A stretch of DNA of 64,000 nt from CAWDVR01 sp044869805 (GCA_044869805.1 JBIOXV010000198.1:1-64000); one strand, 5' to 3'. Positions 44,605 through 53,968 are shown, counted from the first letter of the stretch. A program made the numbers and translations. Notes: a model not told the origin generated them from the sequence alone.

Positions 44605-46008
44605 CTAGACGTGCCACCAGGCGAGGCGGGTCACCTGCTCCCCGCGCTCGTCCAGGCTCGCGCGCCAGTAGATCGTGCCGTTCGCGTGCCGGGCCCGGAA
44701 CAGCAGGCTGCGCGCGCCGTCGATCGTCTCGTCGCGCACCAGGTCGAAGCTCTGCAGGGCACCGAGGCGCGGCAGCCGGCCGGCGAGGCCCGCCGCTCCC
44801 TCCCAGGCCGCGAGCCGGAGCGACGGCGCGTAGCGCGCCAGGTCCGGCGCGCCGCCGAGGAAGTCCTCGTAGGCGGCACGCAGGCGCGCGACCAGCGCCG
44901 CGGCGCCGCCCGGGACCCCGGGCAGCGCGGCGAGCGAGAGCGCGGGCTCGAGGAGGCCCGCGACGCCGATCGCGAGCCCAAGCGGGTCGCTGCCCTGGGG
45001 ATGCTCGAGGTTGGTGAACACGACGACGGAGAGCCGGCGCCTCGGGAAGCGCACGAAGCCGACCCCACTGTGGCCGGTGTGGAGGGCCGCCGGCTCGCCG
45101 AGGACCTCGTCGAGCCCGACCCCCAGCCCGTAGCGGCTCCACTGAAAGACCTCGCTGGCCGGTGAGCCGTCCGCGAGGAGGGCGGGCGTGGTGAGCGCCG
45201 CGACGGAGGCCGGCGACAGCGGGCCTCGGCCGTCCTGCGCGGCGAGGAAGCGGGCGAAGTCGGATGCGGTCATCCCGAGGTCGGAGTAGAGCGGCCCGAA
45301 GTCGAGATCGAGGCGCCGGTCGCGCCGGAGCCTGCCCTCGGCGTCCAGGGTGTAGGCGGAGACGCGGTTCGGGAGCAGGAGCCCGGGCGTCATCGACACC
45401 GGCGTGGTCATCCCGGCCGGCGCGAAGACCTCGCGCTGCAGGAAGGCCCACCACGGCTCGCCAGCGGCCTTCTCCGTCGCGATCTGCGCCAGGAAGAATC
45501 CGGCATCCGAGTAGAGGAACCTCGCTCCGGGAGGCGCGACCGCGACCCGCGTCCTGACGTGGGCGAGGAGCTGCTCCGTCGTGGAGTCGGTGAAGGTCCG
45601 CCCCTCGAGCGAGGGCACCATGTCGTCGGGCAGGCCGGAGAGATGCGACAGCAGGTGGCGGAGGGTCGCGCCGGGCAGCTCGACCTCGACCCATTTCGAG
45701 ACCGGATCGTCGAGCCCGAGCTTGCCGAGCTCCGCCGCCCGGAGGAGGCCGACGGCGGTGACCTGCTTGTCGAGAGACGCGATCGCGAAGACCGAGTGCG
45801 GCGTCACCGCCGATCCGGTCTCGACGTGCGCCAAGCCGTAGCTGCCGGTGCGCACCACCTCGCCGTCACGGGCGATCGCCAAGCCGAGGCCGGGGATCTT
45901 CCGCGCCGCCATCTCGGCTCGGAGGTAGTCGTCGACCGCGTCGGCCCGGGCGAGCCCGACGGCGAAGAGCGCCGCCAGCGCGGCGGCGCGAAGGACCGCC
46001 CGGCGCAT
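44605..46008 (-). CDS. Exported serine hydrolase, beta-lactamase/class C fold
   Basis: A 467-residue protein with signal peptide (MRRAVLRAAALAALFAVGLARA). The SxxK motif is Ser78-Leu-Asp-Lys81, and the second motif is Tyr166-Ser-Asp, a variant of YxN. HTGHSG near residue 315 fills the place of the KTG box. Family members act on D-amino-acid peptides, esters or amides. True beta-lactamase activity should not be assumed. The ATG at 46008 lies just beyond the GabD stop codon. A GTG at 46029 overlapping GabD is an alternative start. It is the third gene of a gabT-gabD unit. Confidence 0.82.
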   Translation of the reverse strand: MRRAVLRAAALAALFAVGLARADAVDDYLRAEMAARKIPGLGLAIARDGEVVRTGSYGLAHVETGSAVTPHSVFAIASLDKQVTAVGLLRAAELGKLGLDDPVSKWVEVELPGATLRHLLSHLSGLPDDMVPSLEGRTFTDSTTEQLLAHVRTRVAVAPPGARFLYSDAGFFLAQIATEKAAGEPWWAFLQREVFAPAGMTTPVSMTPGLLLPNRVSAYTLDAEGRLRRDRRLDLDFGPLYSDLGMTASDFARFLAAQDGRGPLSPASVAALTTPALLADGSPASEVFQWSRYGLGVGLDEVLGEPAALHTGHSGVGFVRFPRRRLSVVVFTNLEHPQGSDPLGLAIGVAGLLEPALSLAALPGVPGGAAALVARLRAAYEDFLGGAPDLARYAPSLRLAAWEGAAGLAGRLPRLGALQSFDLVRDETIDGARSLLFRARHANGTIYWRASLDERGEQVTRLAWWHV

Positions 46009-46016
46009 GCTGCGCT

Positions 46017-47381
46017 CTACGCTACCCACACCGTCTTCACGTTGACGAACTCTCGGATTCCGTGGGCGGCGAGCTCGCGGCCGAAGCCCGAGCGCTTGAT
46101 GCCGCCGAAGGGCAGGCGGGGGTCGCTCTTCACCATGCCGTTCAAGAACACCGACCCGGACTCGATCTCGTCGATCAGCCGCTCCTGCTCGGCGGCCTCC
46201 CGGGTCCAGGCCGCTGCGCCCAGGCCGAAGCGCGAGTCGTTGGCGGCGGCGATCGCCTCGTCCAAGTTCGCGACCGTGAACACCGTGGCGACCGGCCCGA
46301 ACAGCTCCTCGCGGTAGGCAGGCGAGTCGGGCGCCGGGTCGGCGAGCACCGTCGGGGCGTAGAAGTTGCCAGGCCGGTCGAGGCGATGGCCGCCGGTCAG
46401 GAGCCGCGCGCCGGCGGCGACCGACCGCTGCACCTGCTCGTCGAGCTCGCGGAGGATCGCGGGCGTGGCGAGTGGGCCGACCTCGGTCGCCGGGTCCATG
46501 GGATCACCCACCCGGAGGGCCGCCATGCCGGCGACGAACCGCTCGATGAAGGCCGGCGCCACCTCACGGTGCACGATGAAGCGCTTGGCCGCGATGCAGC
46601 TCTGGCCGTTGTTGATGACGCGGGCCTTGACCGCGGTCGAGACGGCGGCGTCGAGGTCGGCCGAAGGCAGCACCACGAAGGGGTCGCTCCCTCCCAGCTC
46701 GAGCACGCTCTTCTTGATCGCGCGGCCCGCAGCCCGGCCTACCGCCTCGCCGGCGCCTTCGCTGCCGGTCAGGGTCACAGCCGCGACGCGCGGGTCGGCG
46801 ATCAGGCCCTCGACCGCCTCGGAGCTCACCAGCAGGGTCGCGAAGCACCCTTCCGGGAAGCCGGCGCGGCGGAAGACCTCTTCGATGGCGAGCGCCGACT
46901 GCGGCACGTTCGAGGCGTGCTTCAGTAGGCCGACGTTCCCCGCCATCAAGGCAGGCGCCGCGAAGCGGAAGACCTGCCAGAAGGGGAAGTTCCAGGGCAT
47001 GACGGCGAGCACCACGCCGAGTGGCTGGTAGCGCACGAAGCTGCGGGCGGCGTCGGTCTCCGCCGGCTCGTCGGCGAGCAGGCGCTCGGCGTGCTCGGCG
47101 TAGAAGCGGCAGGCCCACGCGCACTTCTCGGCCTCGGCCACGCCGGCGCCCACCGGCTTGCCCATCTCGAGCGTCATCAGCTCGCCGAAGCGGCGCTTCT
47201 CGGAGTCGAGCAGCTCGGCGGCCCGGCTCATCCGCGCCGCGCGCTGGGCGAAGGAGGCGCGGCGCCACTCGCCGAACGTGGCCGCGGCACGGGCCAGCCG
47301 CTCCTCGACCTCGGCCGCGCTGTGCGGCACGAGCTCGCGTATGGTTTCGCCTGTCGTGGGGTTGATGGTTGCGATCGCCAT
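46017..47381 (-). CDS. gabD: Succinate-semialdehyde dehydrogenase
   Basis: A 454-residue aldehyde dehydrogenase of the shorter GabD1/Sad class. Catalytic Cys262 is in NNGQSCIAAKRF and Glu228 in LELGGSDP. MPWNFPFWQVFR and LTGSEGAGEAVG mark the cofactor fold. The end is LPFGGIKRSGFGRELAAHGIREFVNVKTVWVA, as in this subgroup. It oxidises succinate semialdehyde to succinate. It lies 23 bases downstream of gabT and forms the last two steps of GABA use with it. Confidence 0.92.
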   Translation of the reverse strand: MAIATINPTTGETIRELVPHSAAEVEERLARAAATFGEWRRASFAQRAARMSRAAELLDSEKRRFGELMTLEMGKPVGAGVAEAEKCAWACRFYAEHAERLLADEPAETDAARSFVRYQPLGVVLAVMPWNFPFWQVFRFAAPALMAGNVGLLKHASNVPQSALAIEEVFRRAGFPEGCFATLLVSSEAVEGLIADPRVAAVTLTGSEGAGEAVGRAAGRAIKKSVLELGGSDPFVVLPSADLDAAVSTAVKARVINNGQSCIAAKRFIVHREVAPAFIERFVAGMAALRVGDPMDPATEVGPLATPAILRELDEQVQRSVAAGARLLTGGHRLDRPGNFYAPTVLADPAPDSPAYREELFGPVATVFTVANLDEAIAAANDSRFGLGAAAWTREAAEQERLIDEIESGSVFLNGMVKSDPRLPFGGIKRSGFGRELAAHGIREFVNVKTVWVA

Positions 47382-47404
47382 CGCCCTACCCTCCCCAGCC
47401 GCTG

Positions 47405-48736
47405 CTAGCTGGAAGCGAGCGCGTCTTCCAGCACGTCGAGCCCTTCGGCGAGCTGATCGTCGTCGATGGTCAGCGGCATGAGCGTGCGGAGGACGTTGCC
47501 ATAGGTGCCGGCGCCGACCAGCACCAGGCCGTGCTCGTAGGCGTGCTGGATCACCCGCAGGGTGTAGTCCTTGTCCGGCTCGCGGCTGGACTTGTCCTGC
47601 ACCAGCTCGAGCGCGCGCATGGCCCCCAGGCCACGCGCCTCACCCACCTTGGGGAAGCGCCGCGCCAGCTCCGCGAACCGCGCTTCGACCTGCCGCCCGA
47701 TCGCCTGGGCCCGGCCCACCAGGTCGTGCTTCTCGATGTGCTCGATCGCCGCCAGAGCCGCGGCACAGGCCACCGGGTTGCCGAGGTAGGTGCCGCCGAG
47801 GCCGCCGACCTGGGCCGAGTCCATCACCTCGGCGCGGCCGGTGACGGCGCCGATCGGCAGCCCGCCGCCCATCGACTTGGCGAGCGTCACGAGGTCGGGC
47901 TCGAGGCCGTAGTGCTCGGCAGCGAAGAGGCGCCCGGTCCTGCCCCAGCCGGTCTGCACCTCGTCGGCCACGAAGAGGATGCCGTGCTCCTTGCACAGCT
48001 GGGCGAGGATCGCCACGTACTCGGGCGGCGCCGGCACGAACCCGCCCTCGCCGAGCACCAGCTCCATGACCACGCAGGCCACCTTCTCCGGCTCGACCTG
48101 CGAGGAGAAGAAGCTCCCGAGCTCGCGCGCGTAGCCTTCAGGCGTGGCCGGCGCCAGGCGCCGGTAGAGATAGGGGAAGGGCAGCCGGTAGACCTCGGGC
48201 GCCGCCGGCCCGAAGCCGGCCTTGTAGGGCTTGACCTTGCTGGTCATGGTGAGCGCCAGGTGAGTGCGGCCGTGGAAGCCGTGCTCGAAGACCACCACCC
48301 CGGGCCGGCCGGTCGCGTGGCGGGCAATCTTGACCGCGTTCTCGATCGCCTCGGCGCCGCTGCCGCAGAGCATCGTCTTCTTGGCGAAGCTGCCCGGCGT
48401 CAGGCGGTTCAGGGTCTCGGCGAGCGCCACGTAGGGCTCGTACATGGCGACCGAGAAGCAGGTGTGGGTGAGCTTGCCCACCTGCTCGCGCGCCGCCTCC
48501 ACCACCGCCGGGTTGGCGTGCCCGACGTTCATCGTGCCGATGCCGCCGGCGAAGTCGAGGAAGGTGTTGCCGTCCACGTCGTGGAGCAAAGCCCCTTCCG
48601 CCCGCGCGATGAACAGCGGCGTGGTCATCGAAATGCCGCGCGGCACGGCCGCCTGGCGGCGCGCGAGCAGCGCGCGCGAGCGGGGGCCTGGCACGGCGGT
48701 CTTGAGGACGATCGAACGCTGGGCCGTGGAGAGCAT
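47405..48736 (-). CDS. gabT: 4-aminobutyrate aminotransferase
   Basis: A 443-residue class III PLP aminotransferase. The PLP lysine is Lys287 in LVTLAKSMGGGLPIG. GSGAEAIENAVKIARHATGRPGVVVFEHGFHGRTHL and LFVADEVQTGWGRTG are diagnostic. It moves the amino group of GABA to 2-oxoglutarate, giving succinate semialdehyde. Its neighbours GabD, PatD and PatA complete the route. It diverges from the second polyamine importer across 67 bases, so one regulator could control both. Confidence 0.93.
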   Translation of the reverse strand: MLSTAQRSIVLKTAVPGPRSRALLARRQAAVPRGISMTTPLFIARAEGALLHDVDGNTFLDFAGGIGTMNVGHANPAVVEAAREQVGKLTHTCFSVAMYEPYVALAETLNRLTPGSFAKKTMLCGSGAEAIENAVKIARHATGRPGVVVFEHGFHGRTHLALTMTSKVKPYKAGFGPAAPEVYRLPFPYLYRRLAPATPEGYARELGSFFSSQVEPEKVACVVMELVLGEGGFVPAPPEYVAILAQLCKEHGILFVADEVQTGWGRTGRLFAAEHYGLEPDLVTLAKSMGGGLPIGAVTGRAEVMDSAQVGGLGGTYLGNPVACAAALAAIEHIEKHDLVGRAQAIGRQVEARFAELARRFPKVGEARGLGAMRALELVQDKSSREPDKDYTLRVIQHAYEHGLVLVGAGTYGNVLRTLMPLTIDDDQLAEGLDVLEDALASS

Positions 48737-48803
48737 GGCGCGAGGCTACCACGCCCGTCTTTTGCTATCCTGCATACTCATCGTTTCGTGATCTGGAGGG
48801 CGG

Positions 48804-49922
48804 ATGGCGGCAACGCCGGGAGAGCCCGCGAGGGGTTCCACGCCTTCGGCTGCGCCCGCGGTCGAGGTCGAGCGCCTCTGCCGGCGCTTCGGCGGCTTCC
48901 AGGCGCTGGACGACGTCTCGCTCGCCATCCGCCAGGGTGAGTTCTTCTCCCTCCTCGGGCCTTCCGGCTGCGGCAAGACCACTCTGCTGCGCATCCTCGG
49001 CGGCCTCGACCTCGCCGACTCCGGGAGCGTGAGGATCGGCGGCCGGGACATGCGCGAGGTGCCGGCCCACCGGCGGCCGGTCAACACCGTCTTTCAGTCC
49101 TACGCCCTCTTCCCGCACATGACAGTCGAGGCCAACGTGGCCTTCGGCTTGCGGATGAAGAAGGTGCCGCCGGCGGAGATCGCGGACCGCGTGCGGCGCG
49201 CCCTCGAGATGGTCGAGATCCAGGGCTTCGCGGGCCGCAAGCCGGCCCAGCTCTCGGGCGGCCAGAAGCAGCGCGTCGCCCTTGCCCGCGCCCTGATCAA
49301 CGAGCCCGAGGTGCTGCTGCTCGACGAGCCCCTGGGTGCCCTCGACCTGAAGCTCAGGAAGCAGCTCCAGGTCGAGCTGAAGGGCCTGCAGCGGCGCCTG
49401 GGCATCACCTTCGTGTTCGTCACCCACGACCAGGAAGAGGCGCTGGTGATGAGCGACCGCATCGCCCTGATGCGTGCCGGCAGGATCGAGCAGGTAGGAG
49501 AGGCCGAGGAGATCTACGAGCGGCCCCGCACCCGCTTCGTCTCCCAGTTCCTGGGCTCCTGCAACCTGGTCTCGGCGCACTCGGTGGCGGCCGGCGGCAA
49601 CGGCGCGCTTTACGCGGATACCTCGCTCGGCAGGCTCCGCGTCGCGGGCGCCGGGGCTGCGGCTTGCGACGCCTGCACGCTGGCGATCCGGCCCGAGAAG
49701 GTCGGTCTGGGCGCCGCCGCCGAGAGCGGCGAAAACCGCCTACCGGTGACCGTCAGAGAGCTCATCTACATCGGCTCGGAGACCCACTACCTGCTCGACG
49801 CCGGCGGCCAGGAGCTCCTCGCCTACGCCATGAACGAGAAGGTGGGCTCCCAGGGCTTCGACCGCGGGCAGCAGGCCACCGCCTACCTGCCGCCGGCCGG
49901 GCTCCAGGTGCTGGAGGACTAG
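48804..49922 (+). CDS. potA: Spermidine/putrescine ABC transporter ATPase
   Basis: A 372-residue ATPase with GGAGGG ahead of the ATG. Walker A GPSGCGKTT, Q-loop FQSYALFPH, signature LSGGQKQRVALARAL, Walker B VLLLDEPLGALD and H-loop VTHDQEEA are all intact. A C-terminal TOBE domain follows (LAIRPEKVGL). It is the first gene of a complete potABCD operon. It differs from the YdcT-like ATPase at 35.9 kb in the TOBE region and lacks the GPDAGR repeat. Confidence 0.93.
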   Translation: MAATPGEPARGSTPSAAPAVEVERLCRRFGGFQALDDVSLAIRQGEFFSLLGPSGCGKTTLLRILGGLDLADSGSVRIGGRDMREVPAHRRPVNTVFQSYALFPHMTVEANVAFGLRMKKVPPAEIADRVRRALEMVEIQGFAGRKPAQLSGGQKQRVALARALINEPEVLLLDEPLGALDLKLRKQLQVELKGLQRRLGITFVFVTHDQEEALVMSDRIALMRAGRIEQVGEAEEIYERPRTRFVSQFLGSCNLVSAHSVAAGGNGALYADTSLGRLRVAGAGAAACDACTLAIRPEKVGLGAAAESGENRLPVTVRELIYIGSETHYLLDAGGQELLAYAMNEKVGSQGFDRGQQATAYLPPAGLQVLED

Positions 49923-50857
49923 TGGCCGCGCCCGCCCAGGAACCCGCTCGAGACGAAGTGCGCTTCGGCGAGCGGCTCACGCGGCGCGGCGAGCTGGCGC
50001 GCTCGGCCCTGACCAGCGGGCCGGGCATCGCCTGGGTGACGGTCTTCCTGCTGGTGCCCCTCGTCGCCATCGTGGCCATGAGCTTCCTGACGCGGGGCTC
50101 CTACGGCGAGGTGGGGCCGCCGCTGACGCTCGCCAACTACCGGCGCCTGGCCGGCTTCGGCCTGCTGGGCTTCGACCCTCTCTACCCGCGGATCATCCTG
50201 CGGAGCCTCCTGCTGGGCGCCGGCACCACCCTCGCATGCCTGGCGGCGGGCTTCCCCCTGGCCTACTTCATCGTCCGCCTGCCGCCGCGCTTCAAAGCCC
50301 TGGCGCTGACCCTGGTGGTGATCCCGTTCTGGACCAACCTGCTGATCCGCACCTACGCCTGGCAGATCCTGCTCGGGCCGCGGAGCGCCCTCGCCCAGGC
50401 CGCCGCGGCGCTCGGCCTGGCGGCTCCCGGCGAGCCTCTCTACCCCTCGCTCGGCGCGGTCTACCTCGGCATGCTCTGCGCCTACCTGCCGTTCATGGTG
50501 CTGCCGCTCTACTCCTCGTTCGAGAAGCTCGACTGGTCGATCGCCGAGGCCGCCATGGACTTGGGCGCCGACGGCCCGCGGGTGCTGCGCCACGCCATCG
50601 TGCCGCAGGTGGCGCCGGGCGTGGTGGCGGGTGTGCTCTTGGTCTTCATCCCGGCGGTCGGCCAGTTCGTGGTCCCGGACCTCCTGGGCGGCGCCAAGAC
50701 GGTGATGCTCGGCAACGCCATCCAGCAGCAGTTCGGCGCCAGCCGCGACTGGCCGTTCGGGTCGGCGATCGCCTGCGTGGGCATGGCGGTGGTGATGCTC
50801 GGCCTCTTCTTCTACGCGCGGTCGGCGACCGGCCAGGGCGAGGAGGGCCTGCTGTGA
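49922..50857 (+). CDS. potB: Spermidine/putrescine ABC transporter permease
   Basis: A 311-residue six-helix permease. The start is the GTG at 49922, whose G is the last base of the PotA stop codon; GGAGG lies just upstream. The EAA loop is IAEAAMDLGADGPRVLRHAIVPQVAPGVVAG. The end PDLLGGAKTVMLGNAIQQQFG is typical of PotB. It forms the channel with PotC. Confidence 0.92.
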   Translation: MAAPAQEPARDEVRFGERLTRRGELARSALTSGPGIAWVTVFLLVPLVAIVAMSFLTRGSYGEVGPPLTLANYRRLAGFGLLGFDPLYPRIILRSLLLGAGTTLACLAAGFPLAYFIVRLPPRFKALALTLVVIPFWTNLLIRTYAWQILLGPRSALAQAAAALGLAAPGEPLYPSLGAVYLGMLCAYLPFMVLPLYSSFEKLDWSIAEAAMDLGADGPRVLRHAIVPQVAPGVVAGVLLVFIPAVGQFVVPDLLGGAKTVMLGNAIQQQFGASRDWPFGSAIACVGMAVVMLGLFFYARSATGQGEEGLL

Positions 50858-51657
50858 GGAGGCCGTCGCTGCCGCTCACCGCCACGGCCCTGGCGCTCTA
50901 CGCCTTCCTCTACGCGCCGATCGCTGTGGTGATCGTCTTCTCCTTCAACGCGGCACGCTATGGCGGCCCGTGGCAGGGCTTCACCGTACACTGGTACGCC
51001 ACCCTGCTCGACAGCCCGGAGAAGCTCGCGGCGGCGAGGAACACACTGCTGCTCGCGGTGGCCAGCACCGCGCTCTCGACCGTCCTCGGCACCCTCCTCG
51101 GGCTGGGGCTCAACCGCTACCGCTTCCCGGCCAAGAAGCTCTTCTCCTGGCTGATGTACGTGCCGGTGGTGATCCCCGACATCGTCATGGCGGTCGCCAT
51201 GCTGATGTTCTACGCCGTGGTGCGCGACGCCCTCGGCCTCTTCGAGCTGGGGATGGGGACCATGATCCTCTCCCACGCCACCTTCCAGGTCCCCTTCGTC
51301 GCCATCGTGGTGCGTTCGCGGCTGGTGGGCATGGATCCAGCGATCGAGGAGGCCGCCCGCGACCTCGGCGCGAGCTCGTGGCAGACCTTCCGCCACGTGA
51401 CCCTGCCCATGATCCTCCCCGCCGTGGTGGCCGGCGCGCTGCTCGCCTTCACCCTCTCGCTCGACGACTTCGTGGTCAGCTTCTTCACCACCGGACCCGG
51501 CGCCACCACCCTGCCGATCCTGATCTACTCCTCGGTCAAGCGCGGCATCACGCCGGACATCAACGCCCTGTCCTCGATCATCGTGCTGGCCTCGATCGCC
51601 GGCACCGTCGTCCTCTCCCTCCTCGAGCGCCCCCGCCGAACCACAGGAGAAACGTGA
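50854..51657 (+). CDS. potC: Spermidine/putrescine ABC transporter permease
   Basis: A 267-residue six-helix permease starting at a GTG that overlaps the PotB stop (GTGA). The EAA loop reads IEEAARDLGASSWQTFRHVTLPMILPAVVAG, and SLDDFVVSFFTTGPGATTLPILIYSSVKRGITPDINALS is diagnostic for PotC. It is translationally coupled on both sides. Confidence 0.93.
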   Translation: MRRPSLPLTATALALYAFLYAPIAVVIVFSFNAARYGGPWQGFTVHWYATLLDSPEKLAAARNTLLLAVASTALSTVLGTLLGLGLNRYRFPAKKLFSWLMYVPVVIPDIVMAVAMLMFYAVVRDALGLFELGMGTMILSHATFQVPFVAIVVRSRLVGMDPAIEEAARDLGASSWQTFRHVTLPMILPAVVAGALLAFTLSLDDFVVSFFTTGPGATTLPILIYSSVKRGITPDINALSSIIVLASIAGTVVLSLLERPRRTTGET

Positions 51658-52721
51658 TGCGAAAGCCGATCTCGCTCCTTGCGACCGTCCTCTTCGTCCT
51701 CGCCGGCTGCGGCGGCAAGCAGGAGCCGCCAGCCCAGCAGGCCGCCGGGCCCTGCGAGCTCAACCTCTACATCTGGTCCGAGTACATGGACCCGGAGATC
51801 ATCGCCAGCTTCGAGCAGAAGTTCGACTGCAAGGTGACGACCGACCTCTACGAGTCCAACGAGGACATGATCGCCAAGCTGCAGGGCGGCGGCACCTCGC
51901 TCTACGACATCGTGGTGCCGGGCCAGTACGTGATCGGCGTGATGGCCAAGCTCGGCCTGCTGCAGCCGCTCAACCACGCCAACATCCCCAACCTCGCCAA
52001 CCTCGACGACAAGTTCACCAACCCGCCCTACGACCCGGGCAACAAGTACTCCGCGGCCTATCAGTGGGGCACGGTCGGCATCTACCTGCGCAAGAAGCCG
52101 GGAGAGACCGTGGACGAGACCTGGGGCCTGCTGTTCGACGAGGCCAAGCAGCCCGGCCCCTTCCTGCTCATGGACTCCCTGCGCGAGATGATCGGCTCGA
52201 CCCTCAAGTACCAGGGCCATGGCGTCAACTCCACCAACCCGGACGAGCTCGAGGCGGCGCGCGACCTGCTGCTCGACGCCAAGGCCCGCTCGCAGGGCTT
52301 CGAGGGCGGCGTGGGCGGCAAGAACAAGGTGCTGAGCAAGGACGTCGTAGCCGCCGTGGTCTACAACGGGGACGCGGTGCGAGGCATGGCCGACGACGCC
52401 GAGACCTACTACTTCGTGCCGCGCGAAGGCGGCGTCATCTGGGTGGACAACCTGGCGATCCCCGCCAAGGCACCGCACCTCGCCGCCGCCGAGAAGTTCA
52501 TCGACTACATCCTCGACCCCCAGATCGGCGCTCAGCTCTCCAACTTCAACCAGTACGCGACCCCCAACAAGGCGGCGAAGGCGCACATCAACCCGGCCGA
52601 CCTCGCCAACCCGGCGATCTACCCCCCGGCCGAGATGATGGCCAAGCTCGAGTTCATCGACGACCTGGGCGACGATAACCGGCTGTACGACGAGATCTGG
52701 ACGCAGGTGAAATCGAAGTAG
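51657..52721 (+). CDS. potD: Spermidine/putrescine-binding lipoprotein
   Basis: A 354-residue binding protein. The ATG overlaps the PotC stop by one base. The lipobox LAGC follows a short signal peptide, so it is a lipoprotein on the periplasmic face. LNLYIWSEYMDPEIIASFEQKF and VDNLAIPAKAPHLAAAEKFIDYILDPQI are PotD-like, with acidic and aromatic polyamine ligands spread over both lobes. Unlike the first importer, the binding protein is the last gene and is followed by a perfect palindrome. Confidence 0.93.
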   Translation: MRKPISLLATVLFVLAGCGGKQEPPAQQAAGPCELNLYIWSEYMDPEIIASFEQKFDCKVTTDLYESNEDMIAKLQGGGTSLYDIVVPGQYVIGVMAKLGLLQPLNHANIPNLANLDDKFTNPPYDPGNKYSAAYQWGTVGIYLRKKPGETVDETWGLLFDEAKQPGPFLLMDSLREMIGSTLKYQGHGVNSTNPDELEAARDLLLDAKARSQGFEGGVGGKNKVLSKDVVAAVVYNGDAVRGMADDAETYYFVPREGGVIWVDNLAIPAKAPHLAAAEKFIDYILDPQIGAQLSNFNQYATPNKAAKAHINPADLANPAIYPPAEMMAKLEFIDDLGDDNRLYDEIWTQVKSK

Positions 52722-52741
52722 GGGCGCACGGCCGTGCGCCC
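52722..52741 (+). terminator. Perfect 20-bp palindrome after potD; GTAGGGGCG repeat, copy 2
   Basis: GGGCGCACGGCCGTGCGCCC is a perfect palindrome directly after the potD stop codon, followed by TCT. Outer sequence GTAGGGGCG ... CGCCCTCT matches the hairpins at 54092 and, inverted, at 9298. Probably the end of the potABCD message. Confidence 0.6.
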
Positions 52742-52792
52742 TCTGACGAGAACCGATCGAAGCCTACGCGACCCGAGAAGGAGCCCGCAACG

Positions 52793-53476
52793 ATGAAAGT
52801 GCGTTCCCGCGCCCTTGCGACCCTCGCCTGCCTCGCCCTGCTCTCTGGCTTCCTCCAGGGCTGCGGCGAGGTCTACATCCCGCTTCCCAACGAATCCAAG
52901 GGGCCTGCCTGGGCCGAGGACCGGTGGCCGAGGCTGCTGGCCGAGGCCAAGTCCAAGATGGGCGACCGCAAGCTGCTCAGGGTGGAGGCCGACCACCGCT
53001 CCGCGACCTTCCAGGGGCAGGACCCGAAGAAGCCCGAGAACGTGGACGCCTGGCGGTTCGAGAAGGGCGTGCTGCGCGGCCCGATGCCGGTGCAGCTCAT
53101 CGGCGAGGACGATTTCGAGCCCAGTCTCTTCACCTGGGACGAGGCCGCGCTGGACAAGATCCCCACGCTCGCGAAGACCGCGCTCGAACGGCTGGCGCTC
53201 GAGAGCGGCGAGATCGTCGGCATCGACGTGCAGCGCCATTTCGACGTCGGCCTGGAGATGCGGATGAAGGCCCGGGACATGCGCGCCGACCTCGACCGCC
53301 GGCTGGAGCAGTCAGGGGCGGCCCCGACGGACGGCGGATGGAAGGACGAGAGTCTCGACCGCGCCATCCGCGAGAACGGCCAGGTGCAGATCAAGATCAC
53401 CGTCCGCGGCAGCCGCAGGATGGGCGGCCTCACCGCCAACGCCCAGGGCGAGGTCACGGACGTCCAGACCTACTAG
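52793..53476 (+). CDS. Hypothetical lipoprotein
   Basis: A 227-residue lipoprotein with a lipobox LQGC after the signal peptide and GAAGGAG upstream of the ATG. No family is recognised. The middle is acidic and helical (EDDFEPSLFTWDEAALDKIPTLAKTALERLALESG). The C-terminal 40 residues (QIKITVRGSRRMGGLTANAQGEVTDVQTY) look like one beta-rich module. The DNA for that module recurs, with two mismatches in 44 bases, at 54005. It lies alone after the potD hairpin. Confidence 0.7.
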   Translation: MKVRSRALATLACLALLSGFLQGCGEVYIPLPNESKGPAWAEDRWPRLLAEAKSKMGDRKLLRVEADHRSATFQGQDPKKPENVDAWRFEKGVLRGPMPVQLIGEDDFEPSLFTWDEAALDKIPTLAKTALERLALESGEIVGIDVQRHFDVGLEMRMKARDMRADLDRRLEQSGAAPTDGGWKDESLDRAIRENGQVQIKITVRGSRRMGGLTANAQGEVTDVQTY

Positions 53477-53490
53477 GCTGCGAGTAGGCC

Positions 53491-53805
53491 TCAGGCGGCC
53501 AGCTCGAGCAGGACCTCGGGGTGGCGCTCGGCGATCCTGAGCAAGGTGAGCGCCGCGCCGGAAGGTTCGCGGCGACCCTGCTCCCACTGCTCGAGAGTGC
53601 GCTTCGAAACCCCGAGAGCGGCTGCGAACTCCGCTTGTGACATCCCGCTCTTGAGGCGCACCCGAGCCGCGAACGACTTGGGCTCGAGGGTCGTTCGCTT
53701 GCCACCGCCCGCCTTGATCTCACGCACGCTCTCCAGGACCTCTTTCCACACGTCGCGCCCGGCTTCGAAGTCTTCCAACGCCTTTCCAGTCAGCTTCCTA
53801 CTCAT
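53491..53805 (-). CDS. HigA/NadS-like XRE-family antitoxin
   Basis: A 104-residue protein. The helix-turn-helix is SGMSQAEFAAALGVSKRTLEQWEQGRREPSGAALTLLRIAERHPE, as in antitoxins paired with RelE/HigB toxins encoded just upstream. That upstream toxin gene is broken, while the antitoxin has no visible defect. The last codons of the toxin remnant overlap the antitoxin start, as in an intact module. It probably still binds the palindrome at 53944-53958. Confidence 0.88.
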   Translation of the reverse strand: MSRKLTGKALEDFEAGRDVWKEVLESVREIKAGGGKRTTLEPKSFAARVRLKSGMSQAEFAAALGVSKRTLEQWEQGRREPSGAALTLLRIAERHPEVLLELAA

Positions 53806-53933
53806 CTCGAAATGCCTCCAAGAGGCTCCTCAGTACCTGAGGGGAAACGTTATCCAGCTCGGACCTGGCGTAGATCGTCCAAGTACACCGGGCAGGCCCT
53901 CTGGAAGGCCGACGACTCGATGAACACAAACAC
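53798..53933 (-). pseudogene. RelE/HigB-type toxin gene with internal deletion and frameshift
   Basis: The first frame, from GTG at 53933, gives MFVFIESSAFQRACPVYLDD, the N-terminus of a HigB-like toxin, and stops at 53850. A second frame gives TIYARSELDNVSPQVLRSLL followed by EAFRDE and a stop at 53798, overlapping the antitoxin ATG. This is the C-terminal pattern of such toxins (YAK..LDNLSPEQLR.LR.LVEE). A normal toxin has about 105-110 residues, but only about 45 codons remain, so some 200 bases of the middle are missing and the ends are out of frame. The toxin should be inactive. Confidence 0.75.
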
Positions 53934-53939
53934 CCAAGG

Positions 53940-53968
53940 ACTATACGCCTTAGGCGTAGAGAGATCAA
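53940..53968 (-). promoter_or_regulatory. Promoter and palindromic operator of the HigBA-like module
   Basis: On the minus strand TTGATC (53968-53963), a 17-base spacer and TATAGT (53945-53940) make a near-ideal sigma-70 promoter. A 15-bp palindrome (TACGCCTTAGGCGTA, 53944-53958) overlaps the spacer and the -10, where the antitoxin would bind. The expected start, seven bases after the -10, is the G of the toxin GTG, so the message is probably leaderless. Confidence 0.7.

Noticed and set aside
44605..46008. True beta-lactamase (antibiotic resistance)
   Set aside because: SxxK is present but the Tyr motif is YSD and KTG is replaced by HTG, a pattern common to esterases and D-aminopeptidases; resistance is not supported.
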